Source: Pseudomonas sp. AB6
GTDB lineage: Bacteria > Pseudomonadota > Gammaproteobacteria > Pseudomonadales > Pseudomonadaceae
Length of the DNA stretch: 64,000 bases
Assembly (NCBI RefSeq): GCF_034314105.1
Contig: NZ_JAVIWJ010000001.1
Coordinates: 3,708,501 to 3,772,500, forward strand
Reading direction: 5' to 3'
A program made the translations under genes and the position numbers. This document shows positions 46,465 through 55,525 of this stretch, in pieces. A model generated the notes under the pieces. That model was not told the origin of the DNA, did not search any database, and was given only the letters and a program-made list of their open reading frames with translations. Position 1 is the stretch's first letter. Every line of letters begins with the position of its first letter.

Positions 46465-47475
46465 CTACTGCCCTTTTAGCAGTTGAGCAGCACGAACGGC
46501 GAAATAAGTAAGAATGCCGTCAGCACCTGCACGTTTAAAAGCGGTGAGAGATTCCAGTATCACCCCCTCACTCAGCCAGCCATTCTGGATGGCCGCCATG
46601 TGCATCGCGTATTCACCGCTGACCTGATAAACGAAGGTCGGTACTTTGAACTCTTCCTTTACCCGCAAAAGAATATCCAAATAGGGCATGCCCGGCTTGA
46701 CCATGACCATGTCTGCACCTTCAGACAAGTCAGCCGCTACTTCGTGCAGCGCTTCGTTGCTGTTGGCCGGGTCCATCTGATAAGACGCCTTGTTGGCTTT
46801 GCCCAGATTCAGTGCCGAGCCTACCGCATCACGAAACGGACCATAATAGGCACTGGCGTACTTGGCTGAATAGGCCATGATCCGCACGTTAACGTGATCT
46901 GCCAACTCCAACGCTTCGCGGATAGCCTGAATGCGACCGTCCATCATGTCCGAAGGTGCGACTACTTGTGCACCAGCGGCAGCGTGGGACAAAGCTTGTT
47001 TAACCAGCGCATCGACAGTGATGTCGTTTTGCACGTAGCCATGCTCGTCCAAGATGCCGTCTTGGCCATGCGTGGTGAACGGGTCCAGGGCAACGTCAGT
47101 AATGACGCCTAATTCAGGGAATCGGTCACGTAGAGCACGAGTAGCACGCTGAGCGATGCCTTCAGGATTCCACGCTTCAGCGCCGTCCAGAGTCTTTTTT
47201 TCAGGCGGCGTGACCGGAAACAACGCCAACGCAGGAATACCCAGCGCAACCCAAGTCTCAGCTTCTATTAGTAACTGATCAATGCTCATACGCTCGACGC
47301 CTGGCATCGACGTAATCATTTCGCGACGGTTTTCCCCGTCGAGTACAAAAACCGGAAGAATCAGATCGTCGACGGTCAGAACGTTTTCACGGACGAGGCG
47401 GCGGGAGAAATCGTCGCGACGGTTGCGGCGCAGGCGAGTAGAGGGAAACAAGCGGCTGGCGGGGGTAAAGCTCAC
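46465..47475 (-). CDS. hemB: Delta-aminolevulinic acid dehydratase (porphobilinogen synthase)
   Basis: 336-residue enzyme joining two 5-aminolevulinates in tetrapyrrole synthesis. The two active-site lysines lie in MAYSAKYASAYYGPFRDA near residue 204 and MVMVKPGMPYLDI near residue 259. The metal site DVALDPFTTHGQDG (Asp and no Cys cluster) marks the magnesium-dependent Pseudomonas type. Translation begins at GTG 47475 after AGGAGTCTTGCC. It is probably cotranscribed with ppk. Confidence 0.96.
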   Translation of the reverse strand: MSFTPASRLFPSTRLRRNRRDDFSRRLVRENVLTVDDLILPVFVLDGENRREMITSMPGVERMSIDQLLIEAETWVALGIPALALFPVTPPEKKTLDGAEAWNPEGIAQRATRALRDRFPELGVITDVALDPFTTHGQDGILDEHGYVQNDITVDALVKQALSHAAAGAQVVAPSDMMDGRIQAIREALELADHVNVRIMAYSAKYASAYYGPFRDAVGSALNLGKANKASYQMDPANSNEALHEVAADLSEGADMVMVKPGMPYLDILLRVKEEFKVPTFVYQVSGEYAMHMAAIQNGWLSEGVILESLTAFKRAGADGILTYFAVRAAQLLKGQ

Positions 47476-47489
47476 GGCAAGACTCCTGA

Positions 47490-47505
47490 GCCCGCGCTGG
47501 CGGGC
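47490..47505. repeat. GC hairpin in the hemB leader
   Basis: GCCCGC and GCGGGC flank GCTG, 15 bp upstream of the hemB start. It has no T-run; it could lower ribosome access or be a REP remnant. Confidence 0.35.
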
Positions 47506-47684
47506 AAGCGTGACAGTTATAAGCGGCTATTATGACCGCTGCGTTACAGCTATGGGCAACCCTGCGACCGTGGGACGCAGTCGTTGGTCCTTGTAGGAAA
47601 TGTTAACGCTGAGACACATATCCACACTTTCCTGAATGGCTTCGGCGAGTTAGGCTGCGCGTTCATTTCGCTAGCATCCATATA

Positions 47685-48305
47685 ATGCTCCAACATTTAT
47701 TGCAGGAATTTGGCTACTTTGCCCTCTTTCTAGGAACCTTTTTTGAAGGTGAGACGATTCTTGTCCTCGCCGGCTTTCTTGCGTTCCGTGGATACATGGA
47801 CATCAACCTGGTGGTGGTGGTTGCCTTTTTTGGTAGCTACGCTGGCGATCAGCTTTGGTATTTTCTTGGGCGCAAGCACGGCCGCAAGCTGCTGGCGCGC
47901 AAGCCTCGTTGGCAGTTGCTGGGCGACAAGGCGCTGGAACATATCCGTAAGCACCCCGATATTTGGGTGCTGAGTTTCCGCTTTGTGTACGGGTTACGCA
48001 CCGTGATGCCGGTGGCAATAGGATTGTCCGGTTATCCGCCCGGACGCTACTTACTACTGAATGGCCTGGGCGCTGCCGTTTGGGCCGCTGCACTGGGCGC
48101 TGCAGCCTATCACTTTGGCGCGCTGCTCGAAGGCTTGCTAGGCAATGTTAAGAAGTACGAACTGTGGGTGCTAGGCGCCTTGCTGATCCTAGGCGGGATC
48201 TTGTGGTTGCGACGTCGAATCAAGGCCGCTCGCATTGCCAGAGAGTTGGAATTGTCCAAGCGAGAATCGGCAACGGTCGAGATTAAGCACCTACCAGACG
48301 AATGA
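47685..48305 (+). CDS. DedA-family inner-membrane protein
   Basis: 206-residue polytopic protein of the DedA/SNARE-associated family. Conserved features are FGYFALFLGTFFEGETILVLAGFLA near residue 6 (acidic residue in the re-entrant helix), GDQLWYFLGRKHGRKLL near residue 58 and FRFVYGLRTVMPVAIGLSGYP near residue 101. DedA proteins are linked to lipid-carrier recycling and membrane homeostasis. It is divergent from hemB. Confidence 0.9.
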   Translation: MLQHLLQEFGYFALFLGTFFEGETILVLAGFLAFRGYMDINLVVVVAFFGSYAGDQLWYFLGRKHGRKLLARKPRWQLLGDKALEHIRKHPDIWVLSFRFVYGLRTVMPVAIGLSGYPPGRYLLLNGLGAAVWAAALGAAAYHFGALLEGLLGNVKKYELWVLGALLILGGILWLRRRIKAARIARELELSKRESATVEIKHLPDE

Positions 48306-48714
48306 AATGTCCACGAGCGCACTAAAAACATTGCGCTCAGTCGCACGTAGGTCACTAACGCAACCCGGACCCGCTCACCACCATGGCAGCTATCTACAAA
48401 TTGTCGCTCCCGTACAGTAGATAGCTCCCCAGGCGCACATGAACCGCGAATTGCATCGAGATGTAAGCCCGCTGCGACGGCTCGGCAGTATTTCGAACTT
48501 ACGGAAAGGGCTCAAGTCAGACTGGATGATTGGGCATTTTGCGGCAACATTCGCCCGGCACCACCGGCGCGCATCCATAAATCCGCAGCTTGTCGCTGCC
48601 ATGCTTGGTCCGCCGTGCATCAGCGGCTAATTTGGCATAAAACTGCAGACTGGTTAACACAGATTCCAGCTCGCCAACGGCGACTCCATCGGTGCCCTTC
48701 ACAGGAGCAAACCC
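48306..48714. other. Long intergenic region with no convincing gene
   Basis: 409 bp between dedA and elbB. Short open frames exist on both strands but none has a ribosome-binding site or family-like composition. AGGAG at its end serves elbB. No strong hairpin or repeat was found. Confidence 0.5.
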
Positions 48715-49389
48715 ATGCAAAAGAAAGTGGCCGTTATTCTTTCGGGCTGCGGCGTCCAGGACGGAGCTGAGATCCATGAAAGCGTCCTTACCCTGCTGCG
48801 CCTGAACCAGCGCGGGGTTGAGGTGCAGTGTTTTGCACCCGACATCCCACAGCACCACGTGGTCAATCACCTGACCGGTGAGGAAATGCCCGAGTCGCGG
48901 AATGTTTTGATTGAGTCCGCCCGCATCGCCCGTGGCGCAATCAAAGATATTCGTGAAGCAGATGCCGACGAGTTCGATGCGTTGATCATCCCGGGTGGAT
49001 TCGGTGCGGCTAAAAATCTGTCCAATTTCGCTGTTGAAGGCGCCAATTGCAGCATCAATCCCGCTCTGCTGGCCTTGGCCGAAGCGTTTGCCGAATCGCG
49101 CAAGCCCGTGGGGTTGATCTGCGTTTCCCCTGCCCTGGCAGCAAAAATCTACGGCCCTGGCGTTACTTGCACCGTCGGTAACGATCCAGAAACCGCCAAA
49201 GCAATCGGCAAAATGGGCGGCACCCACAAGGAATGCACCGTAGGCGAAATCGTTGAAGACCCTGCACGCAGACTGATCAGTACTCCGGCCTATATGATCG
49301 CCCAGTCAATCAGCGAGGCGGCGGCGGGCATTAACAAGTTGGTTGATCGGGTAATTGAACTTATGCAGGACCATGAGGAAGCGGCCTAG
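48715..49389 (+). CDS. elbB: ElbB, glyoxalase-like DJ-1/PfpI superfamily protein
   Basis: 224-residue protein. VILSGCGVQDGAEIHESVLTL near residue 8 is diagnostic of ElbB (isoprenoid-biosynthesis-associated glyoxalase), and the nucleophile-elbow cysteine lies in GLICVSPALAAKI near residue 138. It has been tied to isoprenoid production in E. coli, but its native substrate is unsettled. The ATG follows AGGAGCAAACCC. A GC hairpin at 49411-49435 lies between it and convergent yaiI. Confidence 0.92.
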   Translation: MQKKVAVILSGCGVQDGAEIHESVLTLLRLNQRGVEVQCFAPDIPQHHVVNHLTGEEMPESRNVLIESARIARGAIKDIREADADEFDALIIPGGFGAAKNLSNFAVEGANCSINPALLALAEAFAESRKPVGLICVSPALAAKIYGPGVTCTVGNDPETAKAIGKMGGTHKECTVGEIVEDPARRLISTPAYMIAQSISEAAAGINKLVDRVIELMQDHEEAA

Positions 49390-49410
49390 TCACAATTCCA
49401 AATTCAGAAC

Positions 49411-49435
49411 GCGCGGCCCGTCTTCGATACCGCGC
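49411..49435. terminator. GC-rich hairpin between elbB and yaiI
   Basis: GCGCGG (49411-49416) and CCGCGC (49430-49435) enclose CCCGTCTTCGATA. It starts 22 nt after the elbB stop and resembles the hairpin at 15322-15347. No T-run is present, so termination is likely but not certain. Confidence 0.45.
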
Positions 49436-49440
49436 CGTCG

Positions 49441-49887
49441 TTAAGCCAATCGCGTGAGTATCCTGTCGAGCGCGTTGGCAAACGTCTGTTTTTCGCGGTC
49501 GCCATAGGGTGCTGGGCCACCGCTCATTTGGCCTTGTTCACGTAAATCAGTGAACAAATTTCGCACTGCCAAGCGGTCACCCATGTTCTGCGGGTCAAAC
49601 TCGCGGCCCCGAGGATCTAGCGCGGCGACGCTTTTTTTGATCAGACGATCTGCCAACGGCACGTCGCTGCAGATCACCAGATCACCTGGCACCGCATGCT
49701 CGACCAAATAATCGTCTGCCGCGTCCGGCCCGCTAGGGACCACGATTAATTTGACGCAGCTGTAGCTCGGCTTAATTTGACTTTGTCCCGCCACCAGTAG
49801 CACCTCGAACTGACGCTTCAAGGCGAACTTGATGACCTGATCTTTCGCTGGCCGAGGACAAGCATCGGCATCTATCCAAACGCGCAT
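49441..49887 (-). CDS. YaiI/UPF0178 (DUF188) family protein
   Basis: 148-residue protein with the family opening MRVWIDADACPRPAKDQVI (acidic pair as in PIN-like nucleases) and GDLVICSDVPLADRLIKK near residue 89. Members resemble PIN-domain metal-dependent nucleases, but the activity is unproven. It converges on elbB and is divergent from the lipoprotein operon. Confidence 0.88.
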   Translation of the reverse strand: MRVWIDADACPRPAKDQVIKFALKRQFEVLLVAGQSQIKPSYSCVKLIVVPSGPDAADDYLVEHAVPGDLVICSDVPLADRLIKKSVAALDPRGREFDPQNMGDRLAVRNLFTDLREQGQMSGGPAPYGDREKQTFANALDRILTRLA

Positions 49888-50060
49888 ACGGTACTTCCAA
49901 AAAGAGACAGTGAGTATGTGCTACACGTAAAAGCGTAACAAATACTGTCATTAGGCCATTGTTTTGCCAGCACTGAAGCCTATACTTTGCTCCCGCTACA
50001 AAACGGTTTTCCAATCGGCACCTCCTGCCGGTTGTCGACTTTCAGGGATGAACATAATTC

Positions 50061-51458
50061 ATGGCATTTCGTGCAATGACTGCGTTGGCGTTAGTCGCTA
50101 TTACGCAACTGGCTGGCTGCGCCGCCTTCCGCAGCTACGACACCGAACTCAAAGAAACCAACCAGCAGTTGGCTACCGGCAACGTTGACGGCGCGCTTTT
50201 AACGCTGGAAAAAAACAATGCAGGCGAAGATAAGGACTTGCTGTATTACTTCGAAAAAGGCGAATTACTACGCTCTAAGGGTGATCTTGCAGGCAGTCAA
50301 ACCGCTTGGCATGCAGCCGATCGTGTCGTGTTCGCGTGGGAAGAGTCGGTCAAGTTGGATACCGACAAATACCTCAGCCAGTTCGGTAGTTACTTAGTCA
50401 ACGACAAAGTCCGTCGTTACGAAGGTTATGACTACGAAAAAGTCATGCTAACCACCCAAATGGCCCTCAACCTGTTGGCCCAGAACAACTTCGAGGCAGC
50501 ACGAACCGAGATCAAGAAGACTCACGAACGTGAGGCCGTGATCGCCCAGTTGCGCGACAAAGAATACGCCAAGAGTGAACAGGACGCTCAAAGCCGAGGC
50601 GTCAAAACCGAGTTCAAAGACCTTAAGGGCTATCCGGTAGAAAGCTTGAATGCGCCGGACGTTGTCGGCCTTAAGAACAGCTATCAAAGCGCGTTCAGTC
50701 ATTATCTGGCCGGCTATGTCTACGAAGCACTGGGAGAACGAGGTCTTGCCGCACCCGGTTACCGCCAGGCCGCAGAGCTGCGCCCAAATACTCCGCTGCT
50801 CAGCCAAGCCCTGCTTAATCTCGACAACGCGGCCAGCACCAGCACGGACAGCGATGTTCTGATTGTGGTGCAAAGCGGTTTTGCCCCCGCCCGCGACTCG
50901 GTCCGTATTCCGCTGCCCTTGCCGATCAACAACGGCCTAGTGATCACGGCTTTATCTTTTCCGGTGATCAGACCGGACCTGTCGACCGCCGCCTTCAGCC
51001 AAATTGGTCTCGATGGCCAGCCGCTCAACCTGACGTTACTAAACAGCACCACCGCGATGTCGCGGCGGGCACTGCGTGACGACATGCCAGGGATCATCCT
51101 GCGCACTTCCGTGCGCGCCATTACCCGCAGCGTTGCTCAAGCCCAATTAAACAAAGCCAACCCGATGGCCGGGTTGGTGCTGGGTATCGCCTCCGCCGTA
51201 GCTGAAGGCGCGGATACCCGCACCTGGCGCACGTTGCCCGATACGACCCAAGTGGTCCGTTTGCGCCTTAAACAGGGCGACCATCAACTAAGTCTGCCGG
51301 CTGCTCAAGGCGGTCGACAGGTTCAGATCAAAGTCGATCAGCGCTACCAAGTCATCGCACTTCGTGTGATCGGTAATCAGGTTTACGCCAGCGGTTTGGC
51401 CTCACACGTCATCCCACCAAACACATCGCAAGCGTTGGCCAGCATCAAACAACCTTAA
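50061..51458 (+). CDS. Large lipoprotein with TPR-like helices (COG3014 type)
   Basis: 465-residue envelope protein. The signal ends in a lipobox (ITQLAGC, Cys20) for acylation. The mature part has TPR-like helical repeats (QQLATGNVDGALLTLEKN; YLAGYVYEALGERGLAAPGYRQAAEL) in the first half and a beta-rich C-terminal part. It heads an operon with a YcfL-like lipoprotein and two LpoB/CsgG-like proteins. A role in assembling or regulating an envelope machine is suggested by the neighbours only. A second in-frame ATG at 50076 is also possible. Confidence 0.8.
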   Translation: MAFRAMTALALVAITQLAGCAAFRSYDTELKETNQQLATGNVDGALLTLEKNNAGEDKDLLYYFEKGELLRSKGDLAGSQTAWHAADRVVFAWEESVKLDTDKYLSQFGSYLVNDKVRRYEGYDYEKVMLTTQMALNLLAQNNFEAARTEIKKTHEREAVIAQLRDKEYAKSEQDAQSRGVKTEFKDLKGYPVESLNAPDVVGLKNSYQSAFSHYLAGYVYEALGERGLAAPGYRQAAELRPNTPLLSQALLNLDNAASTSTDSDVLIVVQSGFAPARDSVRIPLPLPINNGLVITALSFPVIRPDLSTAAFSQIGLDGQPLNLTLLNSTTAMSRRALRDDMPGIILRTSVRAITRSVAQAQLNKANPMAGLVLGIASAVAEGADTRTWRTLPDTTQVVRLRLKQGDHQLSLPAAQGGRQVQIKVDQRYQVIALRVIGNQVYASGLASHVIPPNTSQALASIKQP

Positions 51459-51470
51459 CGGAGCGCCCGT

Positions 51471-51845
51471 ATGCGTATCAAAATTTTTGGCCTGATGGCT
51501 GTTGCGCTACTCGTCGGTTGCGCTACGCCTCCACCTCCTCCGGTACCGGGCAGTGCTGCCAGTAAAATAGTGGCTATGGGTAAGCTGAAAAACATCGACG
51601 TCGGCGCTATGCGCGTTGCCCGCGAGAACGGCTTTCTGACCGTTAAAGCAGCGCTGAGCAATGCCAGCAGCAGCAATACGACGTTTTATTACCGATTTGC
51701 ATGGCTCGACAACGACGGTTTTCCCGTGGCCGATGAAGAAACCTGGAAAAGCCAGACCCTATACGGGTCGCAAACCAGCGTTCTGACCAGCATCGCACCC
51801 GTGCCCAGGGCTACTGATTTCAGAATCGAAGTGAAAACGCCTTAA
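51471..51845 (+). CDS. YcfL-like small lipoprotein
   Basis: 124-residue lipoprotein with lipobox LLVGC at residues 14-18, a Pro-rich linker (ATPPPPPVPG) and an Ig-like beta domain (FLTVKAALSNASSSNTTFYYRFAWLDNDGFPV). It resembles E. coli YcfL, which is encoded next to lpoB. It lies 12 nt after the large lipoprotein gene and 44 nt before the LpoB-like gene, so cotranscription is likely. Confidence 0.8.
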   Translation: MRIKIFGLMAVALLVGCATPPPPPVPGSAASKIVAMGKLKNIDVGAMRVARENGFLTVKAALSNASSSNTTFYYRFAWLDNDGFPVADEETWKSQTLYGSQTSVLTSIAPVPRATDFRIEVKTP

Positions 51846-51889
51846 TCAAAAACTCCTTTTTTGCTCGATCTTTTCAAGAGAGACCCACC

Positions 51890-52480
51890 ATGTTTTTTGC
51901 ACGCTTTTCACTGATCGCCCTAACTGCTCTTCTGGTCGGCGGCTGCGCCTCGAATTCCCCGGTTCTCGGCGGAAAAAATATCAGCTATGGCGACACCAAA
52001 GCTGTCGAGTTGGTGACCAACGAGTTCGGCTCAACTGACCTGCAAACCATCGCTGAAAGCATGACCCGCTCGCTGGCACAATCCGGCGCTTTGCAGGGTC
52101 GTCCTGTGGTGCAGGTGTACGACGTGAAAAACAAGACCAGCGAGTACATCGATACCCGCGAGATTACTACCTCGATCAAAACCCAACTGATGAAGACCGG
52201 GACCGCCCGCTTTGCCAGCGACAACACCGACATGCAGAGCCAGGTCGATCAACTTAAACTGCAAAATCAGAGCGGGCTATATAAGCCATCGACAGTCAAT
52301 AAGACCGGCAATATGGTCGCTGCTAAATACCGACTGGAAGGCTCAATCAGCTCAATCGTCAAACGCAGCAGCGACGTTAAAGACGTTTTTTACAAGTTCA
52401 GCCTGCAACTGGTCGACGTTGACAGCGGCATAGCCGAATGGATGGACGAAAAAGAAATCCGCAAAACCACGGAGCGTTAA
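51890..52480 (+). CDS. LpoB-like penicillin-binding-protein activator lipoprotein
   Basis: 196-residue lipoprotein: lipobox LLVGGC at residues 15-20, then an LpoB/CsgG-like domain (DLQTIAESMTRSLAQSG, GRPVVQVYDVKNKTSEYIDT, AKYRLEGSISSIVKRS, YKFSLQLVDVDSGIAEWMDEKEIRK). LpoB in E. coli stimulates peptidoglycan synthase PBP1b from the outer membrane. P. aeruginosa PBP1b uses another activator (LpoP), so function cannot be transferred automatically. Only 3 nt separate it from the next gene. Confidence 0.84.
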   Translation: MFFARFSLIALTALLVGGCASNSPVLGGKNISYGDTKAVELVTNEFGSTDLQTIAESMTRSLAQSGALQGRPVVQVYDVKNKTSEYIDTREITTSIKTQLMKTGTARFASDNTDMQSQVDQLKLQNQSGLYKPSTVNKTGNMVAAKYRLEGSISSIVKRSSDVKDVFYKFSLQLVDVDSGIAEWMDEKEIRKTTER

Positions 52481-52483
52481 ACA

Positions 52484-53224
52484 ATGCGTGCATGGATCGG
52501 CATTCTCGGTTTGATCTGCGCCGTTGGCGCGCAGGCAGCCCCAAAAATTGCGGTCACCGACCTGGGCTTCGAGCAGCGGGTGGAGCAATACATCCATACG
52601 GTCTCCGCGCAGACATATGTCCAGGCCAACGCCTATCAAGCCAGTGGCTCGGCGAGTTACAACGAATACGAAAGCAGCACCAGCTACATCGAGCAGGGCG
52701 AGTTGCGCAAATTCAGCGGCGATATTAAGGGCGAGATTCTAAAGTCTGGAATGTTCAAACTGGTTCAGGGCACCCCGTACACCTCCAAATCCCAAGAAGA
52801 CGTCTATGACGTAATCAAGCGGATAAAGAGCGGAAACTTTAAAGGGGCGGACTTCGTTCTGTTCGGAACTGTGTCGGACATCGATTTTCGTCAGGATATA
52901 TCCGCTCTGGCAAATACCAATAGCCATTCGGCAGTCTTGGGACTGACGCTGGTTGGCAGCTTTAGCCTGATCAACACCCGCACCTTTGAAATCACGTCGG
53001 CCTTCACTGCCATGGGCGAAGGTCAGGACACAAAGCTGGTAAACGGCTACGACCAGCACATCTCGCTTAATCGCGGGCGCGTGGTACGGGACGTGTCGAA
53101 ATCCATTGGCCAAGACGTAGCTCGGCAGTTGAAAGAACAGCTGGTTGGCTTTAATGGCAGCGGCGAAACTGCGCCGCCACGCACTAACCTGCCCCGCGAC
53201 GAAGCGCCAACGATATTGCACTGA
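52484..53224 (+). CDS. Second LpoB/CsgG-like periplasmic protein
   Basis: 246-residue protein with a cleavable signal (MRAWIGILGLICAVGAQA) but no lipobox cysteine, so it should be free in the periplasm. The body has the same general fold as its neighbour (KIAVTDLGFEQRVEQYI, KSGMFKLVQG, ADFVLFGTVSDIDF, SFSLINTRTFEITSAFTAMGEG, SIGQDVARQLKEQLVG), consistent with a diverged duplication. It is the last gene of the four-gene operon and is followed by a hairpin region at 53286. Confidence 0.8.
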   Translation: MRAWIGILGLICAVGAQAAPKIAVTDLGFEQRVEQYIHTVSAQTYVQANAYQASGSASYNEYESSTSYIEQGELRKFSGDIKGEILKSGMFKLVQGTPYTSKSQEDVYDVIKRIKSGNFKGADFVLFGTVSDIDFRQDISALANTNSHSAVLGLTLVGSFSLINTRTFEITSAFTAMGEGQDTKLVNGYDQHISLNRGRVVRDVSKSIGQDVARQLKEQLVGFNGSGETAPPRTNLPRDEAPTILH

Positions 53225-53285
53225 CTAAAGATTCAGTTGCCCTAACCTCCTCGACATGCCGACGACGGCGTTGAGGGCAACCGTG

Positions 53286-53331
53286 TTTGGGAAGGAAACG
53301 GTGCGGTCCACCTGAAAGTCCGCGCCGTTAA
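53286..53331 (+). repeat. Gene-end hairpin, second copy of the gshA 3' repeat
   Basis: TTTGGGAAGGAAACGG here is identical to 11086-11101, and both copies run on into a hairpin ending CGCGCCG. It lies 60 nt after the LpoB-like gene, just as the other copy follows gshA. Confidence 0.6.
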
Positions 53332-53467
53332 ATTCGCAAAAAAGCCTGCCTCCATGGGTCAGTGGCAGAGCACAATTGAATGCTGGCACGTCCTGCCCTT
53401 CCGAAAATTTGACTTTGTAGAGTTATGACTCTAAAAACACAGCACAAGTTTAAAAAGAGCAACGACC

Positions 53468-54898
53468 ATGCCCGCCGAATTCGCCTACTTGCAAGAGTCT
53501 GAACAAACCGTCACCGCGCTTGAACATCTGTTCAACGTCCAACGTCAGGCCTTCGCCACCCATCCAATGCCGACTGCCGAGCAGCGCCAGCAATGGCTGA
53601 AGACCTTGCGCACGCTGCTGAGCGATGAGCGACAAGCTTTGATCCACGCCATCAGCAGTGATTTCAGTCATCGCAGCGCCGACGAAACGCTATTGGCTGA
53701 GTTGATGCCCAGTTTGTTGGGCATTCATTACGCCAGTAAACACCTTAAGCGCTGGATGAAGCCTTCTCGACGCAGCGTAGGCATGGCGTTTCAGCCTGCG
53801 TCGGCCAAGGTGGTGTATCAGCCGTTGGGAGTTGTTGGAATTATCGTACCGTGGAATTACCCGCTGTTTCTCGCCGTCGGACCCCTGGTTGGGGCGTTAT
53901 CGGCCGGAAATCGAGTAATGCTCAAGCTCAGCGAATCAACTCCCGCTACCGGCCAGTTACTTAAGCGTTTGCTGGGTCAGGTCTTCCCGGCGGATCTGGT
54001 AACAGTCGTCTTGGGCGAGGCTGAAGTCGGGATAGCCTTTTCGAAGCTGCCGTTTGATCATTTGTTGTTCACCGGCGCGACCAGCATTGGCAAACATGTG
54101 ATGCGCGCCGCTGCTGAAAATCTGACACCGGTCACTTTGGAATTAGGTGGAAAATCCCCGGCGATCGTTTCCCATGACGTGCCGCTCAAGGACGCGGCTG
54201 AACGGATTGCCTTCGGCAAAGGCCTGAACGCGGGGCAAACCTGCGTCGCGCCCGATTATGTGTTGGTACCACAAGACCGAGTCGATGGCTTTATAGAGGC
54301 CTATCGCGAGGCCATTCGCAATTTTTACCCAACGCTGACTGACAACCCGGACTACACCGCGATTATCAATGAGCGGCAGCTCGCGCGGCTTAATCGCCAC
54401 CTCACCGACGCCAGCAGCAAAGGCGCGAAAGTGATTCCGCTGTTTAACGAAAGCCAAGGCCGACGCATGCCGTTCAGCCTATTGCTCAATGTCCGCGACG
54501 ACATGACGGTGATGCAAGATGAAATTTTCGGTCCGATTTTGCCCATCGTGCCCTACAGCAGCATCGACCAGGCCTTTGCCTACATCAATCAGCGACCGCG
54601 CCCGCTGGCGTTGTACTACTTTGGATACAACAAGGCCGAGCAACAACGGGTGTTGGAGCAGACGCATTCCGGTGGGGTGTGCCTGAACGACACGTTATTG
54701 CACGTCGCCCAGGATGACATGCCGTTTGGCGGCATCGGCGCCTCGGGCATGGGCCATTACCATGGACATGAAGGGTTTCTGACGTTCAGCAAGGCCAAAG
54801 GCGTGTTTATCAAGCAGCGCTTTAATGCGGCGCGATTGATTTATCCGCCTTATGGAAAAGCGATACAGCGACTGGTGTACAAGCTGTTTATTCGCTGA
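53468..54898 (+). CDS. laoC: Aldehyde dehydrogenase (LaoC / coniferyl aldehyde dehydrogenase type)
   Basis: 476-residue NAD-dependent aldehyde dehydrogenase. Cofactor and catalytic regions: GIIVPWNYPLFLAVGPL near residue 120, FTGATSIGKHV near residue 200, catalytic Glu in LELGGKSPAIV near residue 225 and catalytic Cys in GLNAGQTCVAP near residue 258. Automatic pipelines call it coniferyl aldehyde dehydrogenase. The neighbours match the laoCBA order of P. aeruginosa, where it oxidises long-chain aldehydes. The laoR regulator expected next to it is absent. Confidence 0.86.
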   Translation: MPAEFAYLQESEQTVTALEHLFNVQRQAFATHPMPTAEQRQQWLKTLRTLLSDERQALIHAISSDFSHRSADETLLAELMPSLLGIHYASKHLKRWMKPSRRSVGMAFQPASAKVVYQPLGVVGIIVPWNYPLFLAVGPLVGALSAGNRVMLKLSESTPATGQLLKRLLGQVFPADLVTVVLGEAEVGIAFSKLPFDHLLFTGATSIGKHVMRAAAENLTPVTLELGGKSPAIVSHDVPLKDAAERIAFGKGLNAGQTCVAPDYVLVPQDRVDGFIEAYREAIRNFYPTLTDNPDYTAIINERQLARLNRHLTDASSKGAKVIPLFNESQGRRMPFSLLLNVRDDMTVMQDEIFGPILPIVPYSSIDQAFAYINQRPRPLALYYFGYNKAEQQRVLEQTHSGGVCLNDTLLHVAQDDMPFGGIGASGMGHYHGHEGFLTFSKAKGVFIKQRFNAARLIYPPYGKAIQRLVYKLFIR

Positions 54899-54933
54899 TC
54901 TGGCTTCCAGGAAAATACAGGCCCAACACTAAA

Positions 54934-55473
54934 ATGAACACCATTGACCACTTTAGTTTGTCGCGGCGCACTGCACTAAAAGTCGGCCTATGCGCAGGTG
55001 CTTTTTTGTCCACAGCCGGACTTGCCGCAAGCCTGACGGGTTGTTCAGCCAGCGCGCCCGCTGCTGATTTCGAGGTATTGCGCGATAGCGACTTACCGTT
55101 TCTGCGCGCGCTGATTCCGGTGCTGCTGGAGGGCAGCCTTGGCGCCGTTTCAGTGCAGAACGCTGTCGCTGACACGTTAAAAAATATCGATGCCAGCCTG
55201 AGTGGGCTTTCTCCTGGAGTGCTGAAACTAACTCAGCAGTTATTCGACGTATTAGCGTTGCCGGTGACACGCGGCCCGTTAACAGGTATTTGGGGACGCT
55301 GGGACAACGCCAGCTCGGAGCACATCAGAATCTTTCTTAACCGCTGGGATAGCAGCTCGCTCGGCATATTGCGAATGGGCCATAACGCCCTACTGCAATT
55401 GGTGATGATGGCGTGGTATGGCCGGGCCGAATCATGGGCGCATTGCGGGTATTCAGGCCCGCCTACGGTTTGA
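54934..55473 (+). CDS. laoB: Tat-exported small subunit of the alcohol dehydrogenase (LaoB type)
   Basis: 179-residue protein with a twin-arginine signal (LSRRTALKVGLCAGAFL near residues 9-25) and a following LTGCSA segment that could serve as a lipobox. The mature part is helical with no cofactor motif. It lies between aldehyde dehydrogenase and GMC oxidoreductase genes, as LaoB does in P. aeruginosa. It probably carries the GMC subunit, which lacks its own signal, through the Tat pathway, as the small subunits of gluconate and sorbitol dehydrogenases do. Confidence 0.8.
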   Translation: MNTIDHFSLSRRTALKVGLCAGAFLSTAGLAASLTGCSASAPAADFEVLRDSDLPFLRALIPVLLEGSLGAVSVQNAVADTLKNIDASLSGLSPGVLKLTQQLFDVLALPVTRGPLTGIWGRWDNASSEHIRIFLNRWDSSSLGILRMGHNALLQLVMMAWYGRAESWAHCGYSGPPTV

Positions 55474-55525
55474 TCACCCCGACCAACGCATCCCCGTTAA
55501 AAATAAGAATAAAAGCAGAGGTTTT

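Noticed and set aside
48517..49227. 236-residue frame on the minus strand opposite elbB, extending into the dedA-elbB gap
   Set aside because: Most of it is the antisense of elbB, whose sense product has conserved motifs. There is no ribosome-binding site at its start, and its few protein-like stretches match no family I know.
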